Positions 14,783-19,102 of a stretch of DNA of 19,102 nucleotides are shown here, piece after piece (position 1 is the first letter of the stretch; each line of letters starts with the position of its first letter). Origin of the DNA: JBCCGE01 sp039029455 (lineage in GTDB: Bacteria; Pseudomonadota; Gammaproteobacteria; Arenicellales; Poriferihabitantaceae). The DNA lies in contig JBCCGE010000059.1 of assembly GCA_039029455.1 (NCBI GenBank), positions 1 through 19,102 of the forward strand, given 5' to 3'. The notes beneath the pieces are model-generated. The model worked only from the letters and a program-made list of their open reading frames with translations, did not search any database and was not told the DNA's origin. The translations under genes were made by a program, and so were the position numbers.

Positions 14783-16453
14783 ATGTCCACATCCTGTAGT
14801 CATCACAACACCTATCCGGAAGCGGCTTCGTTCCGACGGACACCTGAAACAGTGATGAAGCTATCCCGGATGGGCAGTTTTCATCAGACCCGGTTGTCAT
14901 TTATGCGTGTGCTGCTGCGTCGGCTAAGGCAGGGTCAATGGAAGTTTAAACGGTCAGCATGGGAGATTGATGACGAAGGCTTTGGACACGCGGTCTACAC
15001 AATCTACCATCTGGATCAATCGTACTCACTTGTTGCGTTTTCTCATGAACTGCCTGACCACATGCGTTCTGACCGGGTCATCGCAACCGCATGGGACGCC
15101 ACGTTTACCTTGTTTGACGGTATACCGGAATCTGCCGATATTGAACGTCTGTCGGCAAATGTACCGAAACAGGAAGCCGGCCGAGTCAGCGACAACGAGC
15201 TGAGCCTGTCACGTGCAAATCGCTCTGTTCGTCTGTGGAATCACGTCATCGACAGTCTGGCAGCAGGCGCGCAACCCGGCATGGAACAGCTGGAATCTGT
15301 TGGCTATCTGGTACGAACCACTGCCGTGTACGGATCGGGGAAATTTGGTGCAGCAGACCGAGTTGCCATATCCGATCGCAGAGAACTGTGTTCGCCTTTC
15401 CAGGCCGAACTGTTATCTGTCTGGCTGATTCGTGCTTTTTCGATTGACCTTGTTGAACATATTGCAAAACAGAAAGGCGGCAGCGACGCCACTGTGCTGG
15501 ATCCGGCGATTCGACGAAGGATTGGTGTTGGCAATTCGACCGGACTTGGCATGGCACCCTTCCTGGTAAACCACCCCACATTGATTAATAACTGGATGAT
15601 GGCGCGCGAGGAAGCATTTGCCCGGGTCCGATCCAGAGAATCAGCGTCAGTGTCTGAAATTGCCGAGTTCCGAACCGAACTGCGAAACGCGGCGAATCAC
15701 GTTTCCCAATGGCAGTCGGATCACCCGCTACAGCGGGAAAAACTGTCCGCTCTGAAACGAGACCTCGAATCGCTGCGGGCTTACGCACGTGAAGGAAATT
15801 TGAACCAGAACTATCCCTGGGATCATTGCTACCGATGGTGTGAACAACACCTTTCCGTTGAAGCTCAGGAGTACTGTCTTTCAATGATGCTGGAACCATT
15901 TGGTCATGTAGTGGATGAACTGGCTGAATGCATGGATGCAGACGAGCATTTTCACTTCCATATTAACGGGGAAATGACGCTGGGAGAAGTGCGCTCAATC
16001 ATTGAAAACCAGTGTCAGTGGGCCACCGCTATCGATTTCGAGAACCCGGAAAACCGTGCACGATTCTGGTACACCTCTGCGGAAAAACTCGAGCCCAGAC
16101 TCGGCGAACGATTTAAAGAACCTGGATCAGAGTATGAGCAGCCGCTGTGCATCGGTTACTACATCAGCAAACTCGCGCAGTCTCTGCGGGAACAGCCGGG
16201 TCATATTAGGATTTCCGACTTTCTGCTGGAGAATCCGCAGTTTCGCCACACGATTCGAAGAGTGCAAAACCTCCAGTCCCATCCTTTTGCTGAAATCCAG
16301 GATAATCTGATCGCCAAAGAAATGCTGCCAATTGATCTTCTCCGATGCAAGTTGTCTTTTTTTGGCGCCACAAAATTTGATCCCCGGTCGGATCGATGGG
16401 TTCGAATTTGCATGTATCAAAACGCACCTTATCCACACGAGTTGCTGACGTAG
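14783..16453 (+). CDS. Conserved-looking protein of unknown function, 556 residues
   Basis: I do not recognise this family. The frame is long and starts 2 nt after the dipeptidase-like gene, so it is certainly a gene of the same operon. It is soluble, with no signal peptide or membrane segment. The N-terminus is basic (LLRRLRQGQWKFKRSAW, 44-60), followed by a strand-rich section ending TAWDATFTLFDG. A motif-like block, RTTAVYGSGKFGAADR (178-193), is not a Walker A. IRRRIGVGNSTGLGMAPFLVNH (243-264) is Gly-rich and may be a binding loop. Residues 285-335 are charged and helical, probably coiled. There are many His/Cys residues (HCYRWCEQH at 348-356, ADEHFHFHING at 386-396), and the latter His cluster could bind metal. 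The start could also be Met25, but the 2-nt spacing favours 14783. Confidence 0.85.
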   Translation: MSTSCSHHNTYPEAASFRRTPETVMKLSRMGSFHQTRLSFMRVLLRRLRQGQWKFKRSAWEIDDEGFGHAVYTIYHLDQSYSLVAFSHELPDHMRSDRVIATAWDATFTLFDGIPESADIERLSANVPKQEAGRVSDNELSLSRANRSVRLWNHVIDSLAAGAQPGMEQLESVGYLVRTTAVYGSGKFGAADRVAISDRRELCSPFQAELLSVWLIRAFSIDLVEHIAKQKGGSDATVLDPAIRRRIGVGNSTGLGMAPFLVNHPTLINNWMMAREEAFARVRSRESASVSEIAEFRTELRNAANHVSQWQSDHPLQREKLSALKRDLESLRAYAREGNLNQNYPWDHCYRWCEQHLSVEAQEYCLSMMLEPFGHVVDELAECMDADEHFHFHINGEMTLGEVRSIIENQCQWATAIDFENPENRARFWYTSAEKLEPRLGERFKEPGSEYEQPLCIGYYISKLAQSLREQPGHIRISDFLLENPQFRHTIRRVQNLQSHPFAEIQDNLIAKEMLPIDLLRCKLSFFGATKFDPRSDRWVRICMYQNAPYPHELLT

Positions 16454-16462
16454 TTCGGCGCT

Positions 16463-17113
16463 ATGGTTGCAATCACACTGGCGGAAGTCGAATCGTCGAT
16501 TCGAAAGTGCGCACAGGCAAAACAGTTCAGCTGGGGACTGTCTGAGGAAGCGGGGAAATCTGCCCGATGGCTTGCTGCTTTTGGTCTGCCGGGCCCGGAG
16601 CAGGCGTACGCCTATCTTGCGGGAACCACGGGAAATGACAGTTATGCGATGCGTCCAAACCTGCATGCGAGCAGCTGGCGATCCGTCACAGGCGCACTTT
16701 GCCCGATTATCGGTGGTGCCGCCGTCTCAGATCGAATTGCCCGGATTCTGCAGTCGGATGGCCTGACTCTGGAAAACGTCGTATTTCCAACAATACTGAT
16801 GGGAATTGTCGGACAAACGAGTCGGGTCACAGGTGTGCCAATATCTATAAGCTTCAGCGAGACGCCGATACTGTGTGTCCCGGAAGGTATCGTTTGTAAC
16901 GTCGACGAAATCAGGTTTCCAGAACATGCGAAAACCGTGATCATCACGCGATTCTATGAGCGGGTGCCACAGGTCATCAAGCCGAAAACGGGGGCCTATT
17001 CTGTCGACTCGTCACTTTGGGCAGACATCGATGCACTCGCCAGTGAAACTTATGCACCGGCCACAGAAGAATCACGATCCGGCGCTGGAGCCGGGTTGAC
17101 TGACAATGACTGA
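16463..17113 (+). CDS. DUF3726-like protein
   Basis: This 216-residue protein begins 9 nt after the unknown 556-residue gene and ends the operon. Its N-terminal block FSWGLSEEAGKSARWLAAFG (22-41) and the following LPGPEQA, together with SWRSVTGALCPIIGGAAVSDR (about 70-90), match what I remember of the DUF3726 family, which has no assigned function. The protein is soluble, Gly/Ala-rich in the middle and has a short low-complexity tail (SRSGAGAG). Its tight coupling to the previous gene suggests that the two proteins act together, perhaps as subunits of one enzyme. This is inference from gene order only. Confidence 0.7.
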   Translation: MVAITLAEVESSIRKCAQAKQFSWGLSEEAGKSARWLAAFGLPGPEQAYAYLAGTTGNDSYAMRPNLHASSWRSVTGALCPIIGGAAVSDRIARILQSDGLTLENVVFPTILMGIVGQTSRVTGVPISISFSETPILCVPEGIVCNVDEIRFPEHAKTVIITRFYERVPQVIKPKTGAYSVDSSLWADIDALASETYAPATEESRSGAGAGLTDND

Positions 17114-17142
17114 CGTGGGCGCTGGCCCGCCGGAAAATTCAA

Positions 17143-17172
17143 TTGACAGATTCTGTAGCGAGCACTCATTAT
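17143..17172 (+). promoter_or_regulatory. Candidate sigma-70 promoter of the LysR gene
   Basis: TTGACA (17143-17148, perfect -35) and CATTAT (17167-17172, four of six) are 18 bp apart, about 55 bp before the LysR start codon. It lies just after the DUF3726-like stop codon, so the regulator can be made independently of the operon. Confidence 0.45.
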
Positions 17173-17180
17173 CAGCTGAT
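17171..17180. promoter_or_regulatory. Perfect palindrome ATCAGCTGAT at the LysR transcription start
   Basis: The 10-bp palindrome overlaps the end of the candidate -10 and the predicted start point. That is a typical place for autorepression by a LysR-type regulator. No copy was noticed upstream of the other genes, so its meaning is uncertain. Confidence 0.3.
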
Positions 17181-17226
17181 CGAATAAACCCACGTTCATT
17201 TTCAGTTTTTCTGAATCCAAGATGGT

Positions 17227-18150
17227 ATGACTCAGCATATCAAGCTATCCCATCTCAGAGTCTTTGCCGAAGTTGCGGATGCCGGCAGCATCAGCGTCGC
17301 TGCCGAGCGGTTGTTCCGCTCTCCTTCAGCGATATCGATGATGATGAGCAATCTGGAAAGTCAGCTCAACAAGCCACTGTTTGAATCGGACGGGAAATCG
17401 CGACTCACTCCTTTTGGACAGTTTGTATTTGAATCCGCAAAACAGCAACTCGATCAATACGATCGATCGGTTAACGCGATTCTGGCATTCGCCAATAATG
17501 AACTTGGACGCGTGGAAATCAGTTCGGTGCCATCTTTCGCACTGGCGTTTCTGCCACAACTGCTAAAGTTGTATCGAACACACTATTCCGGTGTTGATAT
17601 CGCAATCCGGGATGGCAGTACACGACAGATTCATCAACAGCTGATTTCCGGAAAAACTGACATCGGGATTACAGGTCCACCTCAAAACGAGAGAGATGTA
17701 GTATTTACAGCGTTGCTGACAGACGACATGGGTATTGTCTGTCGCAACGATCACCCTCTGTCGCAGATTGAGTCGCCACTGGAGTGGAAAGATGTGGCGA
17801 ACTTCCCCTTCATTGTGAACGGAACATGTCGACACATTCAATCCGAATCATTCCGGAAGATTGTTGCCGCTGCAGAAATGGAGGTGGAGAATACGACATC
17901 GCTGCTGGCGATGGTCGGCGCCGGTTTGGGTATCACCACACTGCCGGCATTGGCGGTTCCGAAAGACAATGACACACTGATTTTCAAATCAATGGCAGAC
18001 AGCAACTTGTCTCGTTTAATCGGAATTAGCCTACCGGCAAAACGAACCCCCACGCCTGCAGCTGATGCCTTTCGGCGCCTTATCATTGAGCACTTCCAAT
18101 TCGATACATCGGCAAACGCGACAACCAGCGCGACTAAAACTCACTTGTGA
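17227..18150 (+). CDS. LysR-type transcriptional regulator
   Basis: This 307-residue protein has the standard LysR layout. A winged helix-turn-helix occupies residues 7-65 (HLRVFAEVADAGSISVAAER followed by SPSAISMMMSNLE), with ERLFRS and QLNKPLFES as usual. A linker helix follows, then a periplasmic-binding-protein-like effector domain from about residue 90, with GRVEISSVPSFALAFLP and DIGITGPP. It would sense a pathway metabolite and activate transcription, usually from a divergent or nearby promoter. Here it is co-directional with the operon and 113 bp after it, so the targets are likely the dehydrogenase/dioxygenase divergent region, the flanking BCCT genes, or both. Two ATGs lie at 17222 and 17227; only the second is in frame. 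The Shine-Dalgarno is weak. Confidence 0.93.
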   Translation: MTQHIKLSHLRVFAEVADAGSISVAAERLFRSPSAISMMMSNLESQLNKPLFESDGKSRLTPFGQFVFESAKQQLDQYDRSVNAILAFANNELGRVEISSVPSFALAFLPQLLKLYRTHYSGVDIAIRDGSTRQIHQQLISGKTDIGITGPPQNERDVVFTALLTDDMGIVCRNDHPLSQIESPLEWKDVANFPFIVNGTCRHIQSESFRKIVAAAEMEVENTTSLLAMVGAGLGITTLPALAVPKDNDTLIFKSMADSNLSRLIGISLPAKRTPTPAADAFRRLIIEHFQFDTSANATTSATKTHL

Positions 18151-18178
18151 GATGTGGTGTAGCGATCAGAATTGCTTC

Positions 18179-18207
18179 AATAAATCTGAAGGCAAGCTTG
18201 ATTTATT
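18179..18207. repeat. AT-rich inverted repeat after the LysR gene
   Basis: AATAAATC (18179-18186) and GATTTATT (18200-18207) form an 8-bp inverted repeat. Outer segments TTCAAT (18176-18181) and ATTGAA (18215-18220) form an alternative pair. It lies 28 bp after the LysR stop and just upstream of the candidate promoter of the next BCCT gene, so it may be a weak terminator or a regulator site. Confidence 0.35.
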
Positions 18208-18211
18208 CTGA

Positions 18212-18240
18212 TTGATTGAAACCTTTGATTATCTGATACT
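18212..18240 (+). promoter_or_regulatory. Candidate promoter of the second BCCT gene
   Basis: TTGATT (18212-18217) and GATACT (18235-18240) are 17 bp apart, each with four of six consensus bases. This would give an untranslated leader of about 130 nt before the ATG at 18377. A TATAAA at about 18336-18341 is nearer the gene but has no good -35, so the true start point is open. Confidence 0.3.
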
Positions 18241-18376
18241 ATGTTTGTGAAAGGTTCGTCAAAGTCGCTCTCAGATTATTTTTTGGCCTGCAAATACGGC
18301 TACCATCGCGCTCAGACCGACTTTTACGGTTTTTCTATAAAAATCCAATACTTATACACACCCTAGGAATGCAATT

Positions 18377-19102
18377 ATGGCTCTTAAACCCCCATTGACA
18401 GATCTGGATATCAATTTTGCCGATTCCGGATTTTATAGCGGCTTTAACAAGATGGTCGCCCTGGTTTCCAAAGTAATCATCGCGCTGATTGTTGTCTGGT
18501 GCGTAATCAGCCCGGAATCTGCCGGAGCGGTTCTTGGCAAAATTAAAAACTGGTCGTTTTCAAATCTAAACTACTACTACACATGGGCCGTTGGATTTTT
18601 TGCTGTCGTCTGTGTCGCAATAGCGGTCTATCCACCGTGGGGCCGAACCAAGCTGGGAACACCTGACGGACAACCGGAGTTTTCCAATTTCTCCTGGTTC
18701 TCAATGATGTTCGGTGCCGGCATCGGTATTGGCATGCTGGGTTACGCAACAGGTGAGCCAATGTGGCATATGGGCGATAACCCGGAAATCCGCATGAGCG
18801 CCGACCTTGTCAAAGCATCACTCGCATCAGCGAATATCGCTCTTGCCGAAGGCGCTGATATCTGGGCCGAATACAGTAGTGCAGTTCAGGCGGGAACAGT
18901 TGCCGCAATCGATGGACTGGTGATGCCCAAAACCGAATCTGCCGTTGAATCTGTATACCGTTACTCGTTCCTTCACTGGGGACTAGGCGCCTGGGCGTGT
19001 TACGCGCTGGTTGGTATTTCACTTGCGTTCGTCTCATATTCGAGAGGCTTGCCGCTGACGATTCGCTCGACCCTGACGCCACTGTTCGGTCGCAGTCTTG
19101 AA
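18377..19102 (+). CDS. BCCT family transporter, N-terminal 242 residues (cut by window end)
   Basis: The frame runs open from the ATG at 18377 to the last base, so the C-terminal half of the carrier is missing. The start follows a modest Shine-Dalgarno (TAGGAA). BCCT features are the glycine-rich helix MMFGAGIGIGMLGYATGEP (110-128), the downstream HWGLGAW (200-206) and GLPLTIRSTLTPLFG (224-238), which parallel the first BCCT in the window. An unusual stretch of about 50 residues, rich in Ala, Glu and Asp (around 138-190), lies between the third helix region and the HWGLG helix, where the other carrier has about 25 residues. It probably forms an extended periplasmic loop. The Trp-box region lies beyond the edge, so the substrate cannot be judged. 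Its position after the LysR gene suggests uptake for the catabolic operon. Confidence 0.9.
   Translation, partial: MALKPPLTDLDINFADSGFYSGFNKMVALVSKVIIALIVVWCVISPESAGAVLGKIKNWSFSNLNYYYTWAVGFFAVVCVAIAVYPPWGRTKLGTPDGQPEFSNFSWFSMMFGAGIGIGMLGYATGEPMWHMGDNPEIRMSADLVKASLASANIALAEGADIWAEYSSAVQAGTVAAIDGLVMPKTESAVESVYRYSFLHWGLGAWACYALVGISLAFVSYSRGLPLTIRSTLTPLFGRSLE

Noticed and set aside
16127..16666. Minus-strand frame of 179 codons across the boundary of the 556-residue and DUF3726-like genes
   Set aside because: It overlaps two well-supported plus-strand genes, and its composition (many Arg, Ser and Cys) is that of a shadow frame.

Overview
The window looks like chromosomal DNA of a heterotrophic, probably marine, proteobacterium. 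This rests on a moderate GC content, two BCCT-type betaine carriers, a choline-sulfatase and several catabolic enzymes of types common in marine Alpha- and Gammaproteobacteria. A Granulosicoccus-like gammaproteobacterium is possible, but nothing in the sequence fixes the genus. I recognised no rRNA, tRNA, CRISPR array, insertion sequence or phage gene.

Left part (1-5233). At the left edge is the 5' part of a minus-strand secreted protein resembling the EndoU ribonuclease fold. It is followed by a minus-strand amidase-signature hydrolase. Diverging from the amidase is a tight plus-strand pair: an Asp/Glu-racemase/maleate-isomerase-like protein that appears to lack both usual active-site cysteines, and a PAPS-type sulfotransferase. 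A minus-strand MFS transporter converges on that pair.

Middle part (5234-9976). A minus-strand, MscS-related membrane protein is built from a repeat with a 90-residue period. It lies divergent from choline-sulfatase (betC) and a complete BCCT carrier. Together these suggest an osmolyte uptake and osmotic-stress neighbourhood: choline-O-sulfate is hydrolysed to choline plus sulfate, betaines are imported, and a membrane channel may release pressure. The classical betA, betB and betI genes are not in the window. A 70-bp structured element with competing inverted repeats follows the BCCT gene.

Right part (9977-19102). This is the most interesting region. A class V PLP enzyme (plus strand) converges with a TauD-type Fe(II)/2-oxoglutarate dioxygenase (minus strand). 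The dioxygenase diverges from a compact plus-strand operon: a KGSADH-like aldehyde dehydrogenase, an M19 dipeptidase homologue without part of the usual metal site, an unrecognised 556-residue protein and a DUF3726-like protein. Gaps within the operon are only 2, 2 and 9 nt. A LysR regulator with its own promoter-like sequence follows, then a second BCCT carrier cut by the window edge.

My inference is an uncharacterised catabolic module. A zwitterionic (betaine-like) compound would enter through a BCCT carrier and be attacked by the dioxygenase and/or the PLP enzyme. The resulting aldehyde would be oxidised by the dehydrogenase and an amide-like bond handled by the M19 homologue, with the two unknown proteins having dedicated roles. 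The substrate cannot be read from the sequence.
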